Part shown: one piece after another, positions 22,066-29,594 of the stretch | Position numbering within the stretch: the stretch's first letter is position 1 | How the letters are laid out: each line of letters opens with the position of its first letter | The notes under the pieces: model-generated | Database searches by the model: none | Told to the model about the DNA's origin: nothing | What the model saw: the letters and a program-made list of their open reading frames with translations, nothing else | From: JAGOTN01 sp964538345 | GTDB taxonomy: Bacteria; Patescibacteriota; Minisyncoccia; Phycocordibacterales; JAACPR01 | Direction: 5' to 3' | Length of the DNA stretch: 32,811 nucleotides | Assembly (NCBI GenBank): GCA_964538345.1 | Contig: CAZIFF010000005.1 | Coordinates: forward strand, 1-32,811 | Program-made: the position numbers and the translations under genes

Positions 22066-24363
22066 ATGTTAGTCTCATTAAATTGGTTAAAAGAATATTT
22101 TGAAGAACAATTACCATCACCAAAAGAAATTTGTAGTCTTTTGAATTCAAGATCTTTTCAATTAGAAGGTATTGAAGAAAAAGGTGATGATACTTTAATT
22201 GATTTTGATATCTTGCCAAACAGAGCGCATGATTGCCTTTGTCATTATGGTATTGCAAGAGAAATTTCAATTTTAACTGGGTTAAAAATTAAAGATATAA
22301 ATCCAATTGTTAATTTTGAGAATCAATCTGAAATAAAAGTTTCTGTTGAAGATAAAATTTGTAATCGTTATATTGCAATTCAAGTTTCAAATATTGAAGT
22401 AAAAGAAACTCCAAAAGAGATAAAAGAAAAACTAGAATCAATAGGGCAAAAATCAATAAATAATGTTGTTGATATTACAAATTATGTAATGTTTGAAATA
22501 GGACAACCTTTGCATGCTTTTGATAAAGATAAATTAGATGGAGATATTGTGGTGCGAAAAGCTAAAGATGGTGAAAAAATCATAACTCTAGATAATAAAG
22601 AAATAACTTTAACTGAAGATGTTTTGGTTATTGCTGATTCAAAAGATGTGCTTGCTATTGCGGGTGTAAAAGGTGGTAAGAAAGCTCAAGTTGATTTAAA
22701 TACAAAAAATATTGTTCTTGAATCTGCAAACTTCGCTTATGCAAATGTTAGAAAAGCTTCACAAAAGGTTGGAATCCAAACAGATTCATCAAAAAGATTT
22801 GAAAACGAGATTGCTCCAGAGGTAGCAATGGATGGCGCTCTCCGAGCAATAGAATTGATTTTGAAATATGCAGGTGGAACGGCTCATAATCCTGTAGATG
22901 TTTTTCAAAAACAAAGAAAATTTAAGCCCACAACTGGTGTTTCTGTAAAAGAAGTAAACGCTTTGCTCGGATTAAATTTAAATGAATCTGAAATTGAAGA
23001 GACTTTAAATAAACTTGGCTTTGAATATAAAAAGGTAAACACAAAAGAAGTGGCACTGAAAACTGCTTTTGAAATGATTGGAAAAAAACACAATATTTTT
23101 CCTAGTCTTAGATATAATGCGCCAGAAGAATTTGATTGCTCAACTCTTACTGCTTATTCATATCTAATGGGTGGTTTAGCTATTCCACGACTTACAGTTG
23201 ATCAATATGTTTGGGGAGAAAAAATATCAAAAGAAGAATTGGCGCCAGGAGATTTAATCTTTGCTAATTCTAATGAAGGAAAAATTCATACAAAAACCGT
23301 AAACTTTCTTCCAGGTACAGAAGTTCCAGAGGGGGTTGATCATGTTTTAATTTATATTGGAAATAATGAAGTTATTCATTCTACTCGGCACGAAGGGCAA
23401 GTTGTTAAGCAAAATCTTAACGACTTGGATAAATATAAAAATATAGTGGGATATAGAAGAATGATTGATTCAAATGAAAATCGTTATGTGGTGCAAGTTC
23501 CTTTTAATCGCTTAGATATAAATAATCCACAAGATTTAATTGAAGAAATTGGTCGTGTGTATGGTTATGAAAAAATTGAAGAAAAGCCAGTTGAAAATAT
23601 AGATTTTAATCCTGAAATAAATAAAGAATATTATATTTCTGCGGTAATTAAAAATATCTTGATTGAATCAGGCTTTTCAGAAGTAATGACTTATACTTTT
23701 ATTGAAAAAGGTGAAATGGAGCCAATCAAGCCAATCGCTGAAGATAAAAAGTATCTAAGGACAACTCTACTTTCTGGTATTAAAAAATCATTAGAATTGA
23801 ATAAATATAATGCTGATTTACTTGGCCTTTCCCAAGTGAATATTTTTGAAATTGGTAGAGTCTATTTTAAAGATGGTGAAAAATTAATGCTTGCTTTAGC
23901 TACAAGTGGTAAAGATGAAATTCTAAAATCAGCTTTTGAAAATATAGAAAAAGAATTAAAAATAAAAATTGATTATGAGATTAAAAATGGAATGACAGAA
24001 ATTTCTATATCAAATATTTTAGAAAATATTTCAGTTGGCGAAAAATATATTAAATTTGATAATTTACAAAATGATAAATATAAAGCATTTTCAATTTATC
24101 CTTTCATGCTGCGTGATATTGCTGTGTGGGTTCCAAATAATATTTCAGAAGAATCTGTTTTAAATTTAATAAAAGAAAATTCCGGAGAGCTTTTAGTGAA
24201 GTCTCGCCTGTTTGATAAATTTGAAAAAGAGGGAAATGTTTCATATGCGTTTCGTTTGGTTTTTCAGTCTTATGAAAAAACTTTGACCGATGATGAGGTT
24301 AATCAAATAATGCAAAAAGTTACTGATGTTTTAAACAGTCAAAAAGATTGGAAGGTTCGATAG
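22066..24363 (+). CDS. pheT: Phenylalanine-tRNA ligase beta subunit with inserted NlpC/P60 domain
   Basis: A 765-residue PheT. In order: B1 (LVSLNWLKEYF to LEGIEE); direct passage to DILPNRAHDCLCHYGIAREI, so the OB/EMAP tRNA-binding domain is absent; the B3/B4 editing module (~residues 85-275: SINNVVDITNYVMFEIGQPLHAFD); the first half of B5 (VNALLGLNLNESEIEETLNKLGF); then an insertion at about 328-468. B5 then resumes (VVQVPFNRLDINNPQDLIEEIGRVYGYEKI). The core and the anticodon-binding FDX-ACB domain (LRDIAVWVPN to the end) are intact. The insertion reads as NlpC/P60: FDCSTLTAYSYL (C358), APGDLIFAN, VDHVLIYIG (H426) and VIHSTRHEG (H438). One uninterrupted frame runs through it. Its role is unknown. 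Confidence 0.93.
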   Translation: MLVSLNWLKEYFEEQLPSPKEICSLLNSRSFQLEGIEEKGDDTLIDFDILPNRAHDCLCHYGIAREISILTGLKIKDINPIVNFENQSEIKVSVEDKICNRYIAIQVSNIEVKETPKEIKEKLESIGQKSINNVVDITNYVMFEIGQPLHAFDKDKLDGDIVVRKAKDGEKIITLDNKEITLTEDVLVIADSKDVLAIAGVKGGKKAQVDLNTKNIVLESANFAYANVRKASQKVGIQTDSSKRFENEIAPEVAMDGALRAIELILKYAGGTAHNPVDVFQKQRKFKPTTGVSVKEVNALLGLNLNESEIEETLNKLGFEYKKVNTKEVALKTAFEMIGKKHNIFPSLRYNAPEEFDCSTLTAYSYLMGGLAIPRLTVDQYVWGEKISKEELAPGDLIFANSNEGKIHTKTVNFLPGTEVPEGVDHVLIYIGNNEVIHSTRHEGQVVKQNLNDLDKYKNIVGYRRMIDSNENRYVVQVPFNRLDINNPQDLIEEIGRVYGYEKIEEKPVENIDFNPEINKEYYISAVIKNILIESGFSEVMTYTFIEKGEMEPIKPIAEDKKYLRTTLLSGIKKSLELNKYNADLLGLSQVNIFEIGRVYFKDGEKLMLALATSGKDEILKSAFENIEKELKIKIDYEIKNGMTEISISNILENISVGEKYIKFDNLQNDKYKAFSIYPFMLRDIAVWVPNNISEESVLNLIKENSGELLVKSRLFDKFEKEGNVSYAFRLVFQSYEKTLTDDEVNQIMQKVTDVLNSQKDWKVR
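23050..23470 (+). other. NlpC/P60-like cysteine peptidase domain inserted in PheT B5
   Basis: About 140 codons inside pheT. The Cys-His-His triad pattern of NlpC/P60 (papain-like) is complete: Cys in FDCSTL, His in DHVLIYIG and a second His in VIHS twelve residues later. The family strand APGDLIF precedes, and a closing GYRRM strand follows. Base composition matches the rest of pheT, so there is no sign of a recent transfer. Confidence 0.85.
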
Positions 24364-24375
24364 TTCTTGTATAAT
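24348..24375 (+). promoter_or_regulatory. Promoter of the C39-like gene, covered by a palindrome
   Basis: TTGGAA (24348-24353) inside the pheT end, a 16-nt spacer and a perfect TATAAT (24370-24375), 6 nt before the ATG at 24382. The -10 box lies in CTTGTATAATACAAG (24366-24380), a 7+1+7 palindrome that could bind a repressor or form a small hairpin. Confidence 0.65.
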
Positions 24376-24381
24376 ACAAGA

Positions 24382-24951
24382 ATGCATTTTCTCGATGTGC
24401 CTTATTACTCTCAATATCAGAATGTTTTAGAGCCTAAATGGCACACTCGTTCTTGTGGTATTACTTGTGCAAAAATGGTTATCAAATATTTTCGCTCAAA
24501 CAATGACGAAAGCATTGACGCTTTAATTGATGAAGGAGTGAGAATCGGTGGTTATGGTGATCATGGTTGGGATCATGAAGCTCTTGTGCGTATATTAAGA
24601 AATAGAGGTATACATGCTTACAGAGAAGAATTTAAAAGTCAGCTTTTAAAAAATGGAAGCAACGTTTCAGTTCCAAGTGTTTATGATAAAAAAATGTCAG
24701 AATCTGGAATTATAAAAATAAAAAAGATGCTCAAAGCTAATCGGCCTGTGATTGTGTCTGTGGATGCAGGTTTTGATGAAAATAAAACTTCACACTTGAT
24801 AGTTTTGACTGGGTTTCATGATTCAGAAAAAGAAGTTGATGGATTTTTATATAATGACCCGCAATCTGAAAAGGGAATAAAGAAGAATATTTTTGTAGAT
24901 ATAGATAAATTCAAGAAATATTGGCGAAGATTGGCTATTTTTGTAGGTTAA
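24382..24951 (+). CDS. C39-like (papain-fold) cysteine peptidase
   Basis: A 189-residue protein of the peptidase C39-like family. It opens HFLDVPYYSQY, the usual D-V-P-x-x-x-Q start. RSCGITCAKMVIKYF carries the catalytic Cys (C-G-x-x-x), SHLIVLTGF the catalytic His and YNDPQSEKG the Asp. The triad therefore looks complete. No signal peptide is seen, so it may act in the cytoplasm or be a bacteriocin- or peptide-processing relative without its transporter. The start at 24382 is chosen over 24367 because TATAAT overlaps the earlier codon. It follows the NlpC/P60-bearing pheT, so two papain-like domains are neighbours, though each has its own unit. Confidence 0.8.
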   Translation: MHFLDVPYYSQYQNVLEPKWHTRSCGITCAKMVIKYFRSNNDESIDALIDEGVRIGGYGDHGWDHEALVRILRNRGIHAYREEFKSQLLKNGSNVSVPSVYDKKMSESGIIKIKKMLKANRPVIVSVDAGFDENKTSHLIVLTGFHDSEKEVDGFLYNDPQSEKGIKKNIFVDIDKFKKYWRRLAIFVG

Positions 24952-25062
24952 TTTGATTATTATATTCAATTTGCAGTTAGGTATTATAATTGTAATTTAA
25001 TAGGTAGTTTTTATGTATTAATTAAATGATAAAATATCTCTAAAAAACATATAAATAAATTA

Positions 25063-25096
25063 GTTACAAAAATAAGATTTTTAGGTATTATACCTA
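25063..25096 (+). promoter_or_regulatory. Promoter and possible operator of the restriction-modification pair
   Basis: GTTACA (25063-25068), a 17-nt spacer and TATTAT (25086-25091), 6 nt before the ATG at 25098. The -10 box is the centre of the palindrome TAGGTATTATACCTA (25082-25096, 6-bp arms). The 12-mer TTAGGTATTATA occurs here (25081-25092) and again upstream at 24977-24988, which suggests two binding sites. The rest of the 24952-25062 gap shows nothing else. Confidence 0.55.
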
Positions 25097-25097
25097 T

Positions 25098-26453
25098 ATG
25101 GATATATCTAACTCAATAAAACAAATATCTTCTTACGCGGATCGTAAAGGGTCAGCTGGATTCTTGGTTAAAACACTTGAGACAATGGGGCGATTATCAA
25201 AAGATGTTGATATTGAACCAATTAAAAAATTAGTAATCCATAAATCACCAGAAGTTCGTCTTTTGGCAATAAAAAATTTAGCAAAAGTCAAAAATAAGGA
25301 ACATATAGAAATATTTATTAATTTATATGAAACAGATGATGATACATCTGTCAGAAGAGAGGCCGTATCTGCTATTGGTAGACAAAGAGACATCTCTAAT
25401 AAAGAATTTTTAATAAAAGTTCTTTATGATAATGATCCTAAGATAGTTGCACAAGCGATTAGAGCACTCCTTGTTTTTAAAGGTGATAATAAAATTGACC
25501 AGGCACTAAAAAAAATGTCTAAACATAAAAATGAAATGATCAGACAAGTCATAGAAAAGGAATTTTTTTCTATAGAAAGTAATATAAATGAAATAAAATC
25601 ACATCCGCTAGTTGATAAAAAAATATCAAATGTTGTAGTGCTTGGAGATGTGTTAGATATAATTAAAAAAGTTGATAATGAAAGTGTTCATCTAACTTTT
25701 ACGTCACCACCATATTATAATGCAAGAGATTATTCTATTTATCAGAGCTACGATGCTTATATGGATTTTCTCAAAAAAACCTTTAAAGAAACACATCGGA
25801 TAACTAAAGAGGGTAGATTTTTGATTGTCAATACTTCACCTGTAATTGTGCCAAGAATTAGTCGTGCGCATTCAAGTAAACGTTATCCTATACCTTTTGA
25901 TCTTCATTCTATACTTGTTCAACAAGGTTGGGAATTTATAGATGATATTGTTTGGGAAAAACCAGAATATAGTGTTAAAAATCGTATCGGTGGTTTTCAA
26001 CAGCATAGGAAACCATTGGCATATAAGCCTAATAGTGTTACTGAGTATTTAATGGTATATAGAAAAAAAACTAATAAATTATTAGATTGGAACATACATC
26101 AATACGATCAAAATGTGGTAAAAAATAGTAAAGTCAAAGATGGTTTTGAAACAACTAACGTGTGGAAAATACATCCAAAATCTGATAGAATTCATTCAGC
26201 TATTTTCCCGGTGGAGCTCTGTAAAAGAGTAATAAGCTATTACTCTTTTGAGGGAGATATTGTGTTTGATCCTTTTGCTGGCAGTGGAACACTTGGGCGC
26301 ACTGCAAAAATGTTAGGTAGAAAGTTTTTTTTAACAGAAAAGGAGTCTAAATATTTTGAATATATGAAAAGTTTAATTAATGAAAATTCTTTATTGGATA
26401 ATAACCTAACTCATTTTTTGACTTATGAGGAATTTAATAATTGGTATAATTAA
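25098..26453 (+). CDS. HEAT-repeat fused DNA methyltransferase (beta class, m4C type)
   Basis: A 451-residue modification enzyme. Residues ~1-155 are helical HEAT-like repeats (SPEVRLLAIKNLAKV, TSVRREAVSAIGRQ, DPKIVAQAIRALLVF), unusual at the front of a methyltransferase. The catalytic part has motif IV HLTFTSPPYYNARDY (T-S-P-P-Y at ~202-206) before motif I FDPFAGSGTLGRTAKMLGRKF (~390-410). That order is the beta class, and T-S-P-P-Y is typical of N4-cytosine methyltransferases. The target-recognition part should lie between them. The nuclease gene follows at 11 nt. Methylation type and site are inference. The AT-rich codon use resembles the neighbours. Confidence 0.88.
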   Translation: MDISNSIKQISSYADRKGSAGFLVKTLETMGRLSKDVDIEPIKKLVIHKSPEVRLLAIKNLAKVKNKEHIEIFINLYETDDDTSVRREAVSAIGRQRDISNKEFLIKVLYDNDPKIVAQAIRALLVFKGDNKIDQALKKMSKHKNEMIRQVIEKEFFSIESNINEIKSHPLVDKKISNVVVLGDVLDIIKKVDNESVHLTFTSPPYYNARDYSIYQSYDAYMDFLKKTFKETHRITKEGRFLIVNTSPVIVPRISRAHSSKRYPIPFDLHSILVQQGWEFIDDIVWEKPEYSVKNRIGGFQQHRKPLAYKPNSVTEYLMVYRKKTNKLLDWNIHQYDQNVVKNSKVKDGFETTNVWKIHPKSDRIHSAIFPVELCKRVISYYSFEGDIVFDPFAGSGTLGRTAKMLGRKFFLTEKESKYFEYMKSLINENSLLDNNLTHFLTYEEFNNWYN

Positions 26454-26464
26454 TTTTTTAATTT

Positions 26465-27373
26465 ATGACACTTACTGATCAAGTAATTAAAAATATTGTT
26501 AAACGAGTAATATTAGGCGATGATTACCGCGTGGAAGTTGTTAGTTTAATCAATGCTGATTTTTTACAGTTCGTTATTAATTTTTTTAAGAAAATAGCAG
26601 AAGTTAAGTTAAATAATAGAGATGTTTCAGATTGGTATAAAAAAGAATTTCTAAATAATAATCTTTCAAAAGAAGAGATTGCTATTAACTCTGGTCTTAA
26701 TATGAAAACAATAACAAATATGTATAAAAATGGCACAAAAGAAATTGTAATAGATGCAGCCAATGAACACTACGATACTTTATATGAAGCAATAAGTAAT
26801 TTAGTTGATAATTCTAATGACTTGGAAATATCTTTGACAATCAAATTTAATGGTGTAGCAGTTGATTTGACTATTAGTGAAACTTTATTAGTTATAAATA
26901 CATTAGCGGTAAAACGAGCTGCTTTAAGAGGTGGGGCCTGGAGTACCGCAGGGAAGACTGTTGAAAAGGTATTAATGAAGACAATTTGTGAAATATACAA
27001 AGTTTCAGAAGATAATTTTGAAGAAAAATTTGTTCGTGATACAGATAAAAAGGTTAGTCGAGAAATTGATTTCTATTTAAAAGATCAAAATGGTAGCAAG
27101 TATCTTTGCGAGGTTAAATTAATGGGTAAAGGTAATCCTGAGAGCGCAGATGCAATATTTGCACGTCATTCAGATATCTTTGTTGCTGATACACTTTCTC
27201 AACAAAACAAACACCAAGCAGATGAACTTAACGTGGTGTGGGTAGAATTAAGAACAGAAAATGGTTATAGAGGAATAGAGAAAGCGTTTCGTAAATTTAG
27301 TATTCCATACACCCCTTATGAAGGAAATTTACATGAAGATCTAGATATTATTTTAGAAAAAATCATTAAATAA
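26465..27373 (+). CDS. Type II restriction endonuclease, CfrBI-like PD-(D/E)XK
   Basis: A 302-residue protein, the likely partner of the methyltransferase. The nuclease core is REIDFYLKDQNG (D202) followed by LCEVKLMGKGNPESAD, giving E216-x-K218 of PD-(D/E)XK. From memory the EVKLMGKGNPES stretch matches the CfrBI restriction-enzyme family (partner site CCWWGG), but I cannot verify this. The N-terminal third contains a helix-turn-helix-like stretch (LSKEEIAINSGLNMKTITNMYKNG, ~70-94) that could recognise DNA or regulate the operon. No separate control gene is present. It follows the methyltransferase by 11 nt. Confidence 0.78.
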   Translation: MTLTDQVIKNIVKRVILGDDYRVEVVSLINADFLQFVINFFKKIAEVKLNNRDVSDWYKKEFLNNNLSKEEIAINSGLNMKTITNMYKNGTKEIVIDAANEHYDTLYEAISNLVDNSNDLEISLTIKFNGVAVDLTISETLLVINTLAVKRAALRGGAWSTAGKTVEKVLMKTICEIYKVSEDNFEEKFVRDTDKKVSREIDFYLKDQNGSKYLCEVKLMGKGNPESADAIFARHSDIFVADTLSQQNKHQADELNVVWVELRTENGYRGIEKAFRKFSIPYTPYEGNLHEDLDIILEKIIK

Positions 27374-27422
27374 ATTAGGAGTAAACAATAATAGGATAGT
27401 TAATTTACACCACAATTTTTCC

Positions 27423-27450
27423 TTGTAAATAAGGTACATTTTGGTAAAAT
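27423..27450 (+). promoter_or_regulatory. Promoter of gyrB
   Basis: TTGTAA (27423-27428), a 16-nt spacer and an extended -10 TGG-TAAAAT (27445-27450). The ATG at 27462 lies 11 nt further, so the leader is at most about 5 nt. Confidence 0.65.
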
Positions 27451-27461
27451 TATAGGACATT

Positions 27462-29501
27462 ATGTCAGATAAAAAACCAGCTAAGAGTAATTACGGTGCG
27501 GATCAAATTCAGGTTCTTGAGGGTCTAGAGCCGGTACGAAAGCGCCCCGGTATGTACATCGGTACAACTGGTCCCGATGGTTTAAATCACTTAATCACAG
27601 AAATTTTTGACAACTCTCGCGATGAAGCGATGGGTGGTCACGCTGATTCTATTGAAATTACTTTCCTCGCTGACAATGTTATTCGTGTTGCTGATAATGG
27701 ACGAGGTATTCCAGTTGATGTTCATAAGGTAACAAAAGTTTCTGCACTTGAAACAATCATGACAACACTTCATGCCGGAGGAAAATTCGGTGGCGAAGGT
27801 TCAGGTTACAAAGTATCTGGAGGTCTTCACGGTGTGGGTGCATCTGTGGTGAATGCACTTTCTGTTTACACTCGAGCTGAAGTTCATACTGGTACTGAAA
27901 GATATATTCAAGAATATAATATTGGTAAACCAAAAGCTGCTGTTAAAAAAGTTGGTAAGTCTGATAAAAGAGGTACTATCATTACCTTTCAACCAGATCC
28001 AACAATTTTTGAAACAGTTATTTTTGATTATAAAAGAACTGTGGGCCATATGCGCCAACAAGCATATCTTGTTCATGGTTTGAAAATTTCAGTTATCGAT
28101 GCACGACACATTGATCTAAAAGAAATTCCAGAAGGAACACATTATGTTGCTGAGATAGATGAAATTGAAGCACCATCAAAAACATTTTATTTTGAAGGAG
28201 GATTGCGTTCTCTTGTGGCATACAATAATAAGCTTCAAGCTCCAATTCATAAAAATATTTTCTATGTTCATCAAGATGCAGGTGATGTGAATGTGGAAGT
28301 TGCCTTGCAATATGTGGACGATATCTCTCCTCGTATTACAGCTTTCGCGAACACAATTTACAACCCAGAAGGAGGAACTCACGTGACTGGTTTTAAAACG
28401 GCTTTGACAAGATCTCTAAATAATTATTTAAAGAAACAAAAAACTTCTAAAGATACAGAAAGTTTTACCGGAGAAGATGTACTTGAAGGTCTTACTGCTG
28501 TTGTTTCTATCAAAATGCCAGAGATTCAATTCGAAGGTCAAACAAAAGCTAAGCTTGGTTCTGTTGAGGCACGTGGAGCTGTGGAAAGCGTTTTTGGAGA
28601 GTCTTTCACTTATTTCCTTGAGGAAAATCCAGACGATGCTAAAGCGATGATTCAAAAAGTTATTCTTGCTGTGAAGGCGAGAAAAGCTGCTAAAGCTGCT
28701 AAGGATTCAGTACTTAGAAAAGGTGCACTTGAAGGTATGACACTTCCAGGAAAGCTTGCTGATTGCCAAACAAAAAGCGCAGAAGAAGCGGAATTGTTTA
28801 TTGTAGAGGGAGACTCTGCTGGTGGTACTGCGAAAGTTGGGCGTGATCGTCGTACACAAGCTGTGTTGCCACTTAGAGGAAAGATTCTAAACGTGGAACG
28901 CGCTCGTCTTGATCGCATGCTTGGTTCAGAGCAAATTAAAAACTTGGTTGTTGCACTAGGTGCTGCAATTGGTGATACATTTGATATTACAAAACTTCGT
29001 TATCATAAAATTATTATCGCGACCGATGCCGACGTTGACGGTGCTCACATCGCAACACTATTGCTGACATTATTCTATAGATATTTCAAACCTATCATTG
29101 AAGGAGGATATTTGTATATTGCTCAATCTCCATTGTATAAAGTTACACAAGGAAAAGATGTTAAGTATTTGTATTCAGATGAAGAAAAAAGAGAAATGCT
29201 TGGAGATTCTGAGCCAGAACCAGAAGAGGAGTTTGATGAAAATGGTGAAGCGATAGAAGCAGAAACAACTACAAAGAGAGTGGCAAAAATAAGAGTTCAA
29301 AGATACAAAGGTCTTGGAGAAATGAATGCTGACGAGCTTAAAGAGACTACAATGGATAAAACCAATCGTATCTTGAAGCGTGTTTCAATAAATGATGCAG
29401 AAGAGGCAGATAAAGTATTTGATATGCTTATGGGTACAGACGTTCCTGCAAGAAAATCATTTATCACTACAAATGCTAAGTTAGCAGATATCGATCTTTA
29501 G
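27462..29501 (+). CDS. gyrB: DNA gyrase subunit B (type IIA topoisomerase ATPase subunit)
   Basis: A 679-residue subunit providing ATPase and TOPRIM functions. The GHKL ATPase motifs are EIFDNSRDEAMGG, DNGRGIPVDVHKVT and GGLHGVGASVVNALS. The TOPRIM motifs are LFIVEGDSAGGTAKVGRDRRTQAVLPLRGKI (as EGDSAGG, PLRGKILN) and the metal-binding DADVDGAHI. The tail QRYKGLGEMNADELKETTM contains the gyrase B signature. Length fits the ~640-residue class without the 165-residue enterobacterial insert. An acidic linker (SEPEPEEEFDENGEAIEAE) sits in the C-terminal part before it. ParE cannot be excluded without its partner, but GyrB is more likely. Confidence 0.93.
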   Translation: MSDKKPAKSNYGADQIQVLEGLEPVRKRPGMYIGTTGPDGLNHLITEIFDNSRDEAMGGHADSIEITFLADNVIRVADNGRGIPVDVHKVTKVSALETIMTTLHAGGKFGGEGSGYKVSGGLHGVGASVVNALSVYTRAEVHTGTERYIQEYNIGKPKAAVKKVGKSDKRGTIITFQPDPTIFETVIFDYKRTVGHMRQQAYLVHGLKISVIDARHIDLKEIPEGTHYVAEIDEIEAPSKTFYFEGGLRSLVAYNNKLQAPIHKNIFYVHQDAGDVNVEVALQYVDDISPRITAFANTIYNPEGGTHVTGFKTALTRSLNNYLKKQKTSKDTESFTGEDVLEGLTAVVSIKMPEIQFEGQTKAKLGSVEARGAVESVFGESFTYFLEENPDDAKAMIQKVILAVKARKAAKAAKDSVLRKGALEGMTLPGKLADCQTKSAEEAELFIVEGDSAGGTAKVGRDRRTQAVLPLRGKILNVERARLDRMLGSEQIKNLVVALGAAIGDTFDITKLRYHKIIIATDADVDGAHIATLLLTLFYRYFKPIIEGGYLYIAQSPLYKVTQGKDVKYLYSDEEKREMLGDSEPEPEEEFDENGEAIEAETTTKRVAKIRVQRYKGLGEMNADELKETTMDKTNRILKRVSINDAEEADKVFDMLMGTDVPARKSFITTNAKLADIDL

Positions 29502-29516
29502 AGTTAAACAAAAATA

Positions 29517-29592
29517 AAAACCACCAAGATTTCCTCAACGGCTTCGGCCTACGGCCTGCAGATGTTTCGAAAATCTTGGTGGTTTTTATTTT
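29517..29592. terminator. Bidirectional long-stem terminator between gyrB and the CARDB gene
   Basis: Perfect 16-bp arms (29517-29532 with 29571-29586) extend into A/T-rich flanks, so T-rich tails follow on both strands. The loop contains a nested GGCC-TAC-GGCC hairpin (within 29538-29560). It lies between convergent genes, as a shared terminator should. Confidence 0.85.
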
Positions 29593-29594
29593 AT

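Noticed and set aside
23050..23470. Intein in PheT
   Set aside because: No N-terminal Cys/Ser splice junction, no C-terminal His-Asn followed by Cys/Ser/Thr, and the insert matches an NlpC/P60 pattern instead.
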